Of a stretch of DNA of 64,000 nucleotides, positions 10,894 through 18,234 are shown in pieces. Origin of the DNA: an uncultured Actinomycetes bacterium (GTDB taxonomy: Bacteria > Actinomycetota > Geothermincolia > Fen-727 > JACVIW01). Within the stretch, counting starts at the first letter, position 1, and each line of letters starts with the position of its first letter. The position numbers and the translations under genes were made by a program. Where the stretch lies: positions 236,752 through 300,751 of the forward strand of contig CAKZLU010000029.1 in assembly GCA_937127245.1 (NCBI GenBank). The letters run 5' to 3'. Under the pieces are notes generated by a model. That model made no database searches and was not told the origin of the DNA. It saw only the letters and a program-made list of their open reading frames with translations.

Positions 10894-11190
10894 ATGGCTG
10901 CTGAAGCTTATCATGAACCCTATGAGTCGGTTAGCGAGGAAGCGCGCGATTTTCACAGGGCGATAGTGTCACTCATTGAGGAACTTGAGGCCATTGATTG
11001 GTATCATCAAAGGATATCTGCCACCAAGGATGAGGAGCTTAAAGGTATCCTCGCGCACAACAGGGATGAGGAAAAGGAGCATGCAGCCATGCTCCTTGAG
11101 TACTTGAGAAGAAAAGATGAGGCACTCTCAAAAGAACTTAAGGAATATCTTTTCACCGAAAAGAACCTTCTCGAAATCGAGGAGGAATGA
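10894..11190 (+). CDS. Encapsulated-type ferritin (EncFtn), no encapsulin nearby
   Basis: Small ferroxidase of the encapsulated ferritin family (98 residues from this start). The family core is plain: SEEARDFHRAIVSLIEELEAIDWY, then AHNRDEEKEHAAMLLEYLRR, with the ferroxidase Glu, the Glu-x-x-His pair and the entry Trp-Tyr. Such proteins oxidise Fe(II) at a dimer interface and normally act inside an encapsulin shell. Here no encapsulin gene is adjacent, and the C-terminus stops soon after the helical core (ending LLEIEEE) without a Gly/Leu-rich cargo peptide that I can recognise. An upstream ATG at 10849 is in frame, but GGGGCGG precedes the ATG at 10894 and homology begins there. The stop overlaps the next ATG. 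Confidence 0.9.
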   Translation: MAAEAYHEPYESVSEEARDFHRAIVSLIEELEAIDWYHQRISATKDEELKGILAHNRDEEKEHAAMLLEYLRRKDEALSKELKEYLFTEKNLLEIEEE

Positions 11191-12038
11191 AACCAAGCCT
11201 CACCCAGAATGAGAAACTAAGATTCGAGCAGACATTACACCTGAAAGACGCTCTTGAGCGCCTGTATTTTCATTTTAACCGCAGAAAGTATGTCTTTTTA
11301 GACCCTTTAGAGTTCCTCTATCTTTATGAGGATGTGAAAGACAGGGAAATCGCGGGAATCGTCGCTTCCTCTCTCGCATTTGGTAAGGTCGAAAATATTC
11401 TGAAAAACGTCTGGCATGTTCTTAGGGTTCTCGGCGAAAAGCCCTCGGAGTTCCTTTTGGAAAATAAACCCTCCTCCATCCAGAAGGCTCTCAACGGCTT
11501 TAAGCACCGCTGGATTGAGGCTGAGGGGATCGTCGCGCTTCTGGATGGGATCAAGCTTGCGATTGAAGAGTTTGGTTCGCTAAATCGTTGTTTCTTACAC
11601 TGCCTGCCCGAAAATTCTCCCCACGTTTTAATAGCTCTTGCCCCTTTCGCTTCCGCGCTGAGGCGAGGGGGTAACCAGGTTTGTTCGCGTTTGATTCCAA
11701 ACCCGGAGCTCGGGAGCGCGTGCAAGCGTCTCAATCTCTTTTTGCGGTGGATGGTCAGAAAAGACGACGTTGACCCGGGCGGGTGGACGGGAATCAACCC
11801 CTCGATGCTGATAATTCCGCTTGATACGCACATGCACAAAATATCTCTTAGGCTCGGTCTTACAAAGAGACGTCAAGCGGATATGAGGACAGCGCTCGAG
11901 ATCACGCGCGCTTTCAAGCAAATTGCGCCAAGTGATCCGGTGCGTTATGATTTTGCCCTCACGCGGCTGGGAATACACCCGGAGGCACGGGGCATGCTTG
12001 ATCCTTTTCTGGGCGGCATAAAGGGTTGCTCTGTTTGA
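11187..12038 (+). CDS. TIGR02757 (DUF2400) family protein
   Basis: Conserved protein of unknown function, 283 residues. The family pattern is visible: YVFLDPLEFLYLYEDVKDREIAG at the N-terminus, FKHRW near residue 110, and in the C-terminal half NLFLRWMVRKDDVDPGGW, then LIIPLDTHMHKISLRLGLT and PVRYDFALTRLGI. The DxDxG-W and PLDTH motifs look like a metal or nucleotide site, and the fold recalls helix-hairpin-helix DNA glycosylase relatives, but no activity is established to my knowledge. ATG overlaps the stop of the EncFtn gene (ATGA), so the two are coupled. Confidence 0.88.
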   Translation: MKPSLTQNEKLRFEQTLHLKDALERLYFHFNRRKYVFLDPLEFLYLYEDVKDREIAGIVASSLAFGKVENILKNVWHVLRVLGEKPSEFLLENKPSSIQKALNGFKHRWIEAEGIVALLDGIKLAIEEFGSLNRCFLHCLPENSPHVLIALAPFASALRRGGNQVCSRLIPNPELGSACKRLNLFLRWMVRKDDVDPGGWTGINPSMLIIPLDTHMHKISLRLGLTKRRQADMRTALEITRAFKQIAPSDPVRYDFALTRLGIHPEARGMLDPFLGGIKGCSV

Positions 12039-12149
12039 ATTCTCGAATTGATTTTAATCAGTGACCTTTTATTTGGTGTCTGTTATATTTTTTGCGCAGG
12101 GTTCTTAGATGCTCTGATATGAGAAAAGTTGTGAAGAGGAGGGATTTTC

Positions 12150-12725
12150 ATGGGAGATTTAAAAGGAACGAAAACTGAGGTTAACCTACTTACGGCATTT
12201 GCGGGCGAGTCTCAGGCGAGGAACCGATACACATACTTCGCAAGCCAGGCGCGGAAAGAGGGTTACATTCAGATTGCCCAAATCTTTGAGGAAACGGCAA
12301 ATCAGGAGAAGGAGCATGCCAAGAGATTTTTCAAGTTTCTGGAAGGGGACATGGTTGAAATCTCCGCCGCTTTTCCGGCTGGAAAGATAGGTTCCACAGC
12401 TGAGAATTTGACAGCGGCGGCGGAAGGCGAAAATTACGAATGGAGTCAGATGTATCCTGGTTTTGCCAGCGTTGCGCGTGAGGAAGGTTTTGAGGAAATC
12501 GCCAAGGTGTTTGAGGCTGTGTCCGTCGCAGAGAAGCAGCACGAGAGGCGCTACAGGGGTCTTTTGGCGAACATCAAGTCCGGTAAGGTTTTTAAGAAGG
12601 ACGAGCCGGTAGTCTGGAGGTGTTTAAACTGCGGGTATCTGCATGAAGGTGAAGAGGCGCCCGAAGATTGTCCATCCTGCGCGCATCCACGCGATTATTT
12701 TGAGCTTCTCTGTGAAAACTGGTAA
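12150..12725 (+). CDS. rbr: Rubrerythrin
   Basis: Peroxide-reducing diiron protein. Residues 1-150 form a ferritin-like four-helix domain with the ligand motifs [24 protein letters not shown] and [10 protein letters not shown]. The C-terminal rubredoxin-like domain has [10 protein letters not shown] and CPSCAHP, giving the FeS4 centre. The 191-residue length is normal. The start is preceded by GAAGAGGAGGG. It opens a run of redox genes (desulfoferrodoxin, ferritin, flavo-diiron protein, flavin reductase, rubredoxin) in the same direction and probably shares transcripts with them. It reduces H2O2 to water with electrons from rubredoxin or NADH-linked reductases. Confidence 0.96.
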   Translation: MGDLKGTKTEVNLLTAFAGESQARNRYTYFASQARKEGYIQIAQIFEETANQEKEHAKRFFKFLEGDMVEISAAFPAGKIGSTAENLTAAAEGENYEWSQMYPGFASVAREEGFEEIAKVFEAVSVAEKQHERRYRGLLANIKSGKVFKKDEPVVWRCLNCGYLHEGEEAPEDCPSCAHPRDYFELLCENW

Positions 12726-12779
12726 GAGTATCCCGGTATACTTTTGGCTTTGAGTTTTCGAAAAAGGGAGGGTGAAAAG

Positions 12780-13160
12780 ATGGCTGAGAGATTACAGGTT
12801 TATGAGTGCGAAGTATGCGGCAATATCGTTGAGGTTTACAGGGGAGGAAAGGGTGAACTTGTTTGCTGCGGGCAGCCAATGAAACTGCTTGAGGCAAACA
12901 CTGTCGACGCGGCGGTGGAAAAGCACGTCCCGGTAATAGAGAGGCTCGATGGGAAGGTAAAGGTCAAAGTTGGAAGCGTTGCTCACCCCATGGTTCCTGA
13001 ACATTACATCGAATGGATCGAGCTGAATACGGAAAGCGGAACCTGCGCCGTGTTCCTCAAGCCTGGTGATGAGCCCGAGGCAGAATTTGCGCTTCCTGAA
13101 GGAAAGATAGTTGCCCGCGAGCACTGCAATCTTCACTCTCTGTGGAAGGGGGAGGAGTAA
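12780..13160 (+). CDS. dfx: Desulfoferrodoxin (superoxide reductase)
   Basis: Reduces superoxide to H2O2. The N-terminal desulforedoxin-type centre I is present ([12 protein letters not shown], then LVCCGQPM), and the C-terminal superoxide reductase domain has the His ligands in KHVPVIE and [17 protein letters not shown] plus the Cys/His in [10 protein letters not shown]. The 126-residue length fits 2Fe-type desulfoferrodoxins. A TTG at 12744 is in frame, but GGGAGGGTGAAAAG precedes the ATG at 12780. The ferritin gene starts immediately after its stop codon. The product H2O2 would be removed by the rubrerythrin encoded just upstream. Confidence 0.96.
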   Translation: MAERLQVYECEVCGNIVEVYRGGKGELVCCGQPMKLLEANTVDAAVEKHVPVIERLDGKVKVKVGSVAHPMVPEHYIEWIELNTESGTCAVFLKPGDEPEAEFALPEGKIVAREHCNLHSLWKGEE

Positions 13161-13688
13161 ATGCTTAGTGATCGTATGAGCACGGCTCTAAACGACCAAT
13201 TGAACGCGGAATTATATTCCGCTTACCTTTATCTCTCTATGGCCGCCTACTTTGCCTCAATTAATCTGCCTGGCTTTGCAAATTGGATGAGGGTTCAGAG
13301 GCTTGAGGAATTAACGCATGCCATGAAGTTTTATGACTACCTTGTGGAATCTGGCGCGAGAGTCGAGCTCAAGCAGATCGACGCGCCGCCCACTGAGTGG
13401 AGTTCGCCGCTGGAGGTGGCCGAGGCGGTCCTCGCTCACGAGCGCAAAGTAACCGGGCTCATACACAAACTCGTTGATATCGCGATAGAGGAACGTGACC
13501 ACGCAACGAACGCTTTTCTCCAATGGTACGTAAACGAGCAGGTTGAGGAGGAGGCTTCGGCTGACTCTGTAGTTCAGAGCTTGAAGAGAATTGGCGACTC
13601 GCCCGGCGGAATATTCATGCTTGACAGAGAAATGGGTCAGAGGGTTTTCAATCCAATGGTTTCCGGGATTCACGGTGGGGTTGGTTAG
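13161..13688 (+). CDS. ftn: Ferritin
   Basis: Non-haem iron-storage ferritin of 175 residues. The four-helix bundle carries the ferroxidase ligands: [17 protein letters not shown] for the first helix, [15 protein letters not shown] (Glu-x-x-His) for the second, and the [23 protein letters not shown] segment for the last helices. It stores Fe(III) mineral and limits Fenton chemistry. The ATG abuts the desulfoferrodoxin stop and AGGGGGAGGAGTAA provides the ribosome-binding site inside the previous gene. It follows that superoxide reduction and iron sequestration are co-expressed. Confidence 0.95.
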   Translation: MLSDRMSTALNDQLNAELYSAYLYLSMAAYFASINLPGFANWMRVQRLEELTHAMKFYDYLVESGARVELKQIDAPPTEWSSPLEVAEAVLAHERKVTGLIHKLVDIAIEERDHATNAFLQWYVNEQVEEEASADSVVQSLKRIGDSPGGIFMLDREMGQRVFNPMVSGIHGGVG

Positions 13689-13773
13689 GGAATTCGACAA
13701 AGGTTAAATTTTTTGAAAAGACGATTCGCCGATTTAGTGAATTTTTTTTGGTGGAAATAAGAGGGGTGGTATT

Positions 13774-14997
13774 TTGTTCTCCCAGAACCCGTATAAAGCG
13801 GTCAGGTTGACAGAGCACACATACTGGGTAGGCGCGATAGACTGGAAAATCCGGGATTTTCATGGGTATTCAACTAATCGGGGCTCCACCTACAACGCTT
13901 ACCTGATATTGAAGGAAGAGCCTGTTCTTATAGACACTGTGAAAGCTCCTTTTCTGCCCGAGCTTCTTTCCCGTGTCTCAAGCGTGGTTGAACCCGAGAA
14001 GATTCGCTACATCATCTCTAACCACTCAGAAATGGACCATTCAGGGTGCCTTCCGCAAGTCGCGAAGATAACAAAAGCGGAAAAAATCTTCGCATCGAAG
14101 AACGGGGTAGCAGCTTTGAATTCTCATTTTGACCTTGAATGCGACCTAAAAGCCGTAAACGACGGCGAGAAGCTGCAATTGGGAGGAGCCGATCTTTCGT
14201 TTTTCGAGACAAAAATGCTTCACTGGCCGGACAGTACGATCACATACTTCCCGGAGGACAAGGTTCTTTTTTCTCAGGACGGCTTTGGAATGCACTTCGC
14301 GAGCGGAAAGCTGTATGCGGATGAGATACCGAGGAGCATGCTTGAGGAGGAGGCATCAAGATATTACGCGAATATATTGATGCCTATGTCCGGCCTGATA
14401 AGAAAACTGATTGACAGGCTCGGCGAATTAAATCTGGATATAAGTTTGCTTGCTCCTGACCACGGACCTCTTTACAGAAGGGCGGAAGATATACAGTGGA
14501 TAATTGGCAAGTATCTGGAATGGTCAAAGCAGCTTCCAAATCCGAAAGCGGTTATCGTATATGACACGATGTGGGGAAGTACCGAGATTATGGCACGCGC
14601 GATTGCTGAAGGGGTCGGAGAAACGGGGATTGAGTATAAAGTTTTGCCTATTTCCGGAAATCACAGGAGCGATGTCGCTACCGAGGTTTTGACAAGCGGC
14701 GCGCTCGTGGTGGGTAGCCCCACGCTCAATAACGGCGTCTTTCCGAGCGTCTCAGATGTCTTGACTTACCTCAAAGGTCTTAAGCCAAAGAATCTTATCG
14801 GAGCCGCTTTCGGCTCGTATGGGTGGAGCGGGGAGGCTTCAAAGCGGATCGCTGAGAATCTCAAAGACATGGGGGTGGAACTTGTCGCTGAACCTTTAAT
14901 GGTGAGGTATGTTCCCAAAAGCGAGGACCTTTTAAAATGCCGCAATCTCGGGGCGGCGCTCGGCGAGCGCTTAAAGGAACTGGCGAGAAATGAATGA
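13774..14997 (+). CDS. fprA: Flavo-diiron protein (FprA/A-type flavoprotein)
   Basis: Reduces O2 to water, or NO to N2O, at a non-haem diiron site. The N-terminal beta-lactamase-like domain shows the ligand set SNHSEMDHSG (H-x-E-x-D-H), MLHWPDST, a later Asp in SQDGFG, and LAPDHGP. The C-terminal flavodoxin domain starts at about residue 250 with VIYDTMWGSTEIMARAIAEG and later VGSPTLNNG. The 407-residue length is typical and no extra C-terminal domain is fused. The TTG start follows AAGAGGGGTGGT. It overlaps the flavin reductase gene by 8 bp, which provides its reductant path. Confidence 0.95.
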   Translation: MFSQNPYKAVRLTEHTYWVGAIDWKIRDFHGYSTNRGSTYNAYLILKEEPVLIDTVKAPFLPELLSRVSSVVEPEKIRYIISNHSEMDHSGCLPQVAKITKAEKIFASKNGVAALNSHFDLECDLKAVNDGEKLQLGGADLSFFETKMLHWPDSTITYFPEDKVLFSQDGFGMHFASGKLYADEIPRSMLEEEASRYYANILMPMSGLIRKLIDRLGELNLDISLLAPDHGPLYRRAEDIQWIIGKYLEWSKQLPNPKAVIVYDTMWGSTEIMARAIAEGVGETGIEYKVLPISGNHRSDVATEVLTSGALVVGSPTLNNGVFPSVSDVLTYLKGLKPKNLIGAAFGSYGWSGEASKRIAENLKDMGVELVAEPLMVRYVPKSEDLLKCRNLGAALGERLKELARNE

Positions 14998-15511
14998 ATT
15001 TGACCCGAGGGCGTTATGGGGAATAACATACGGAATTTTCTTAGTTACGAGCGCTTTCAACGGGCGCTTAAACGGGCAAATCGCGAACACCGTGTTCCAG
15101 GTCACCGCTGACCCTCCCAGAATCGCGGTTGCTCTGAACAAGGAGAATTACACGCACGAACTCATCTCAAATAGCGGGGTATTCGCTGTTTCTATCCTTT
15201 GCGATTCAACCCCTTTGAAATTTATTGGGAGGTTCGGTTTTAGAAGCGGGAGGGATTTTGACAAACTCGAAGGGGTGGAGCATTTTTTGAACGCGGCGGG
15301 CGTTCCCTGCGTGACCGAGAACGCCCTCTCGGTGATTGAGGCACGCGTATTTGATAAACTCGACGCCGGAACTCATACTGTTTTTGTCGCTTATGTAATC
15401 GGCGGGAAGATTATAAAAGATGAAAAACCGCTCACATATGCCGAATACCGCGAAAGAAAAGGGAAGGTTCCGAAGACAGCCCCAACTTTCAGGGCTTCTG
15501 AATCTGAGTGA
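14990..15511 (+). CDS. Flavin reductase-like protein (flavin domain of a split Hrb)
   Basis: FMN-binding flavin reductase domain protein of 173 residues: WGITYGIFLVTSA, NTVFQVTADPPRIAVALNK and FAVSIL are family blocks. In Moorella, this domain is fused to a C-terminal rubredoxin (Hrb) and feeds electrons from NADH to the flavo-diiron protein FprA. Here the C-terminus ends in a linker-like stretch (KGKVPKTAPTF) and the rubredoxin is a separate gene 32 bp downstream, so the Hrb function looks split over two proteins. It overlaps fprA by 8 bp. The NAD(P)H-site assignment is by family only. Confidence 0.88.
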   Translation: MNEFDPRALWGITYGIFLVTSAFNGRLNGQIANTVFQVTADPPRIAVALNKENYTHELISNSGVFAVSILCDSTPLKFIGRFGFRSGRDFDKLEGVEHFLNAAGVPCVTENALSVIEARVFDKLDAGTHTVFVAYVIGGKIIKDEKPLTYAEYRERKGKVPKTAPTFRASESE

Positions 15512-15543
15512 ATTGCTTGGGTTTGTGAAAGGAGTAGTGGAAG

Positions 15544-15705
15544 ATGCAGAGGTACGTTTGCGGAGTATGCGGATACGTTTACGATCCGGAAGTGGGTGAT
15601 CCGGAGGGAGGGATACCTGCCGGAACGCCATTCGAGGAACTGCCTGACGATTGGGAATGCCCGATGTGCGGCGCTCCAAAGGAAGAGTTCTCGCCAGAAC
15701 AATAG
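15544..15705 (+). CDS. Rubredoxin (53 residues)
   Basis: Small FeS4 electron carrier. The translation has both Cys pairs of rubredoxin, [12 protein letters not shown] and [11 protein letters not shown], with the usual acidic spacer and the [12 protein letters not shown] block, so it is complete at 53 residues. AAAGGAGTAGTGGAAG precedes the ATG. It is the last gene of the fprA unit and is followed by an intrinsic terminator at 15834. It most likely carries electrons from the flavin reductase to the flavo-diiron protein, and perhaps to rubrerythrin and desulfoferrodoxin. Confidence 0.95.
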   Translation: MQRYVCGVCGYVYDPEVGDPEGGIPAGTPFEELPDDWECPMCGAPKEEFSPEQ

Positions 15706-15833
15706 GCAAAACCGCAACATTTTAATAGGGGAGAATAAACAATTATAGTTCCTAGCGTTCGCTTCGCGCGGCGTGTATTTTCATAAATTGCGCTTAAAAT
15801 CAAGCGTTAATTCACCTGGTTTTCCGCGGGTAT

Positions 15834-15853
15834 AAGACCGGTTGGTCTTTTTT
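15834..15853 (+). terminator. Intrinsic terminator after the redox operon
   Basis: AAGACC (15834-15839) pairs with GGTCTT (15844-15849) around a GGTT loop, followed by TTTT. A second small hairpin, CGCTT/AAGCG, lies just upstream near 15791-15806. It separates the rubredoxin gene from the Rrf2 promoter. The rest of 15706-15945 holds nothing else I can name. Confidence 0.65.
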
Positions 15854-15945
15854 GCTCAAAAACCTGGCATACATTCTCAAATTGGCTCAAATTATCTTCG
15901 CTTGTTATCGTGCGGATTTTTGCTTTGTTAAATCTTTATGCTTGC

Positions 15946-15973
15946 TTGATTTCATTTTGAAATAAAGTATAAT
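15946..15973 (+). promoter_or_regulatory. Sigma70-type promoter of the Rrf2 operon
   Basis: TTGATT (15946-15951), a 16-bp spacer, and a perfect TATAAT (15968-15973), placed 35 bp before the ATG of the Rrf2 regulator. Confidence 0.65.
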
Positions 15974-15982
15974 GGTATTGGA

Positions 15983-15998
15983 ATACTTAAATACTTAA
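15983..15998 (+). promoter_or_regulatory. Tandem octamer, candidate Rrf2 operator
   Basis: ATACTTAA occurs twice head to tail (15983-15990 and 15991-15998), covering the expected transcription start and leader of the Rrf2 gene. The position suits autoregulation; the binding claim is inference. Confidence 0.35.
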
Positions 15999-16007
15999 TA
16001 ATTCGAG

Positions 16008-16427
16008 ATGAACGGGATAATCGGTTTATCAGAGGCGATTTCAATAGGATTGCACGCGGTTGGCGTTCTGGCGCAAAAGCCGGGTGAGGCTATGAGCGCG
16101 AAAGAGATCGCTCGAAGGATAGGCGCGTCGGAGGCGCACCTTTCAAAAGTGCTGCAGCGCCTTGTGAAAGCGGGCTTGCTCCAATCTCAAAGGGGTCCGA
16201 AAGGCGGCTTTTTCTGCGATTCCCGTGCGGTAGAGAAAAGTCTGCTCGAGATATACGAGGCTATCGAGGGTCCTTTGAGGCAGAAAAAATGTCTTCTAAA
16301 GAAACCAGTGTGCGACGGGGATGATTGCGTTTTTGGCGGTTTGATAGACGAATGCAACTCAAAGACAAAAGATTACTTTTCTCTTACTCGTGTCGGGGAC
16401 ATATGCAAGATATTTAAGGAGGCTTAA
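16008..16427 (+). CDS. Rrf2 family transcriptional regulator
   Basis: 139-residue winged-helix regulator. The N-terminal HTH is clear (SEAISIGLHAVGVLAQKPGEA, then ASEAHLSKVLQRLVKAGLL and RGPKGGF, the Rrf2 wing). The C-terminal half has a cysteine set (KKCLLKKPVCDGDDCVFGG), close to the region where relatives such as IscR and NsrR bind an Fe-S cluster, so redox or Fe-S sensing is plausible. It has its own promoter and a tandem repeat in its leader. It is followed at once by a ferredoxin-like protein and a Zn-ribbon protein, which are its likely targets together with the upstream oxygen-defence genes. Confidence 0.88.
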   Translation: MNGIIGLSEAISIGLHAVGVLAQKPGEAMSAKEIARRIGASEAHLSKVLQRLVKAGLLQSQRGPKGGFFCDSRAVEKSLLEIYEAIEGPLRQKKCLLKKPVCDGDDCVFGGLIDECNSKTKDYFSLTRVGDICKIFKEA

Positions 16428-16428
16428 G

Positions 16429-17199
16429 ATGGCGGTAAGAAAGATCATAAGGATAGATGAGGAAAAGTGCGACGGATGTGGCCAGTGTGTTATCGCGTGC
16501 CCTGAGGGCGCGATTGTGATCATAGATGGGAAGGCAAGGCTTATAAGCGAAACGTATTGCGATGGACTGGGAGCATGCATCGGGGAATGCCCTCAGGGTG
16601 CGATAACGATAGAGGAAAGGGAAGCCGAGCCCTTCAATGGAGAGGCTGTCGAAAAACGGCTTAAAGAAAGCGAATCAATGGCTAACGTAGGCTCGGAAGA
16701 GTTGCCATGCGGATGCCCCGGTTCGGCATCGCAAGTGATCGAGAGATGCGAACTTCAAGAAGCAAAGGGAAGACCTCCGTCAAATGAGGCCGGGGAGATT
16801 AAATCCACGCTTCAAAACTGGCCCGTGCAGATTCAACTGGTTCCGCCCAAGGCTCCCTATTTTGAGGGAGCGCATCTTTTGATAGCGGCGGACTGCGTCC
16901 CGTTTGCGTTTGCCGACTTTCACCGCAAACTGCTTGCTAACAGGGTTTTGATTGTGGGATGCCCGAAACTGGACAACGCCGATTTCTACCGCCGGAAAAT
17001 CGCACAGATCATTATTCAAAACGAGATAAGGGCAATAGACGTGGCATATATGGAGGTGCCCTGCTGCTTCGGGCTTGTGCACCTCGTGCATGAATCGCTC
17101 AAGGAGTCCGGAAAGGACATCCCTCTTCGCCTTGTGAAGGTTGGAATTGAGGGGGAAGTTCTCGAGATAATAGATGCTCGAAAAGGCGGTGACATATAA
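16429..17199 (+). CDS. Dicluster 4Fe-4S protein with large C-terminal domain
   Basis: 256-residue Fe-S protein. The first cluster motif is CDGCGQCVIACPEGAI (residues about 12-27). The second is unusual in spacing: YCDGLGACIGECPQGAI, with Cys separated by five and three residues instead of two and two. After a variable linker the C-terminal 130 residues contain LIAADCVPFAF, VLIVGCPKLDN and MEVPCCFGL, conserved-looking Cys positions. Such proteins occur in many anaerobes; the function is not established. AAGGAGG precedes the ATG at 16429, two bases after the Rrf2 stop. An upstream in-frame ATG at 16390 lies inside the Rrf2 gene and is less likely. Confidence 0.85.
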   Translation: MAVRKIIRIDEEKCDGCGQCVIACPEGAIVIIDGKARLISETYCDGLGACIGECPQGAITIEEREAEPFNGEAVEKRLKESESMANVGSEELPCGCPGSASQVIERCELQEAKGRPPSNEAGEIKSTLQNWPVQIQLVPPKAPYFEGAHLLIAADCVPFAFADFHRKLLANRVLIVGCPKLDNADFYRRKIAQIIIQNEIRAIDVAYMEVPCCFGLVHLVHESLKESGKDIPLRLVKVGIEGEVLEIIDARKGGDI

Positions 17200-17484
17200 A
17201 TGGATAAGAGCTGTCCGGGTCAGAACACCCTGTTTTGGAAGCCCGAAGACATTTACGAGATACCCTGCCCTGTATGCGGGAGACCGGTTGAGTTCTTCAA
17301 GGATGACCTGACCAGAAAATGCCCGTCATGCGGTTTTAGATTCCCCAATCCAAAGCTCGACCTCGGGTGTCTTGAGTGGTGCAGGTACGCCGACCGGTGC
17401 ATTGCGGCGCTCAAAGAGGGAAAACCTGCGGGCGTGCAGGATTCAAGTGATGAGCCGAAGGAGGGTGAAGAGGGAAGCGGATGA
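17200..17484 (+). CDS. Small Zn-ribbon protein
   Basis: 94-residue protein with two Cys pairs typical of a zinc ribbon (IPCPVCGRPVEFF, then KCPSCGFRF) followed by two more Cys (LGCLEWCRYADRC) and an acidic, disordered-looking tail. I do not recognise a named family function. It starts directly at the stop of the dicluster Fe-S gene and is probably the last gene of the Rrf2 operon. A role in handling metal or in partnering the Fe-S protein is inference. Confidence 0.75.
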   Translation: MDKSCPGQNTLFWKPEDIYEIPCPVCGRPVEFFKDDLTRKCPSCGFRFPNPKLDLGCLEWCRYADRCIAALKEGKPAGVQDSSDEPKEGEEGSG

Positions 17485-17631
17485 GACAGCAGGTTACCCC
17501 CGATGGATTCCCGATTTTGCTTTTGGATAATTCTTTTCGCGCGTCTGCTCGGGCGAAAAATCTCATTCACGTCCCTTCCCAAAGCAGATTTAGGCGCAAG
17601 TACGATGATGTTCTTTTGAGTGCGCGTGAAT

Positions 17632-17660
17632 TTGCTGCTTTATCCCTCCTTCTCTATAAT
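17632..17660 (+). promoter_or_regulatory. Promoter of tRNA-Asn
   Basis: TTGCTG (17632-17637), a 17-bp spacer and perfect TATAAT (17655-17660), 28 bp before the mature tRNA. Confidence 0.65.
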
Positions 17661-17688
17661 AGGGGCGATTGCTGCGGATTGAGGCTTC

Positions 17689-17764
17689 TCCCCGGTAGCT
17701 CAATCGGTAGAGCAACTGGCTGTTAACCAGTGGGTTGCAGGTTCGAGTCCTGCCCGGGGAGCCA
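17689..17764 (+). tRNA. tRNA-Asn (anticodon GTT)
   Basis: Full cloverleaf: acceptor TCCCCGG/CCGGGGA, D arm with AGCTCAATCGGTAGAGC, anticodon arm ACTGG-CTGTTAA-CCAGT giving anticodon GTT, T arm with GTTCGAGTC, discriminator G and an encoded CCA (17762-17764). A T run follows at once and may terminate it. Confidence 0.97.
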
Positions 17765-18000
17765 TTTTTTTCGTTGTCAATATTTCTTATCCACTCAGGT
17801 TCTTGCTGCTTCGGGACTTAATTTCCATGTTTTCCAGCTGGCTACCTTCGCGAAGATATCCCCCTTTTTATTCGATTCTATGAAAGCGTTGAATGCACCG
17901 GTGCTCGTGTTTCAGTATATGTTCTTGTCCTTGTTCTTAACTTATTTATTTCCTTCAAGACAAAATTTACTTGCCCACGCTTTTAAATTCACGTAAGAAG

Positions 18001-18057
18001 AAAGGCTTGCGCCAGGCGGTAGGGCTGGGGGAAAGACGGAAAGGCGCAAGCCTTTTT
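18001..18057 (+). ncRNA. Long hairpin with T tract, possible small RNA or terminator
   Basis: AAAGGCTTGCGCC (18001-18013) pairs perfectly with GGCGCAAGCCTTT (18043-18055), enclosing a 29-nt purine-rich loop, and continues into TTTTT. The stretch 17765-18000 before it contains no gene I can support. The length of the loop is more than a plain terminator needs. I know no family for it. Confidence 0.4.
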
Positions 18058-18062
18058 GAGGA

Positions 18063-18084
18063 GCGGGTATGTCCGAATACCCGC
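18063..18084 (+). other. Second perfect hairpin, directly after the first
   Basis: GCGGGTAT (18063-18070) pairs with ATACCCGC (18077-18084) around GTCCGA. It follows the 18001-18057 hairpin after 5 bases, so the pair may be one structured transcript. Confidence 0.4.
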
Positions 18085-18234
18085 GTAAGTGATCAGTAAA
18101 CGTGCTTTGTATGGATATAACTTTGAAGGGACATCATCTTACTCCTAAGTTATTTTCAAGCGTTACGAAGTAAGTTCTCATGGGTGAAGCGATTTTCTCT
18201 GCCGAGCAACTTGTCGGGCTTCGACCACATCTTG

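Noticed and set aside
17481..17726. 81-codon frame overlapping tRNA-Asn
   Set aside because: It runs into the tRNA gene and its promoter, and the product has no recognisable features. A following frame from 17730 starts inside the tRNA.
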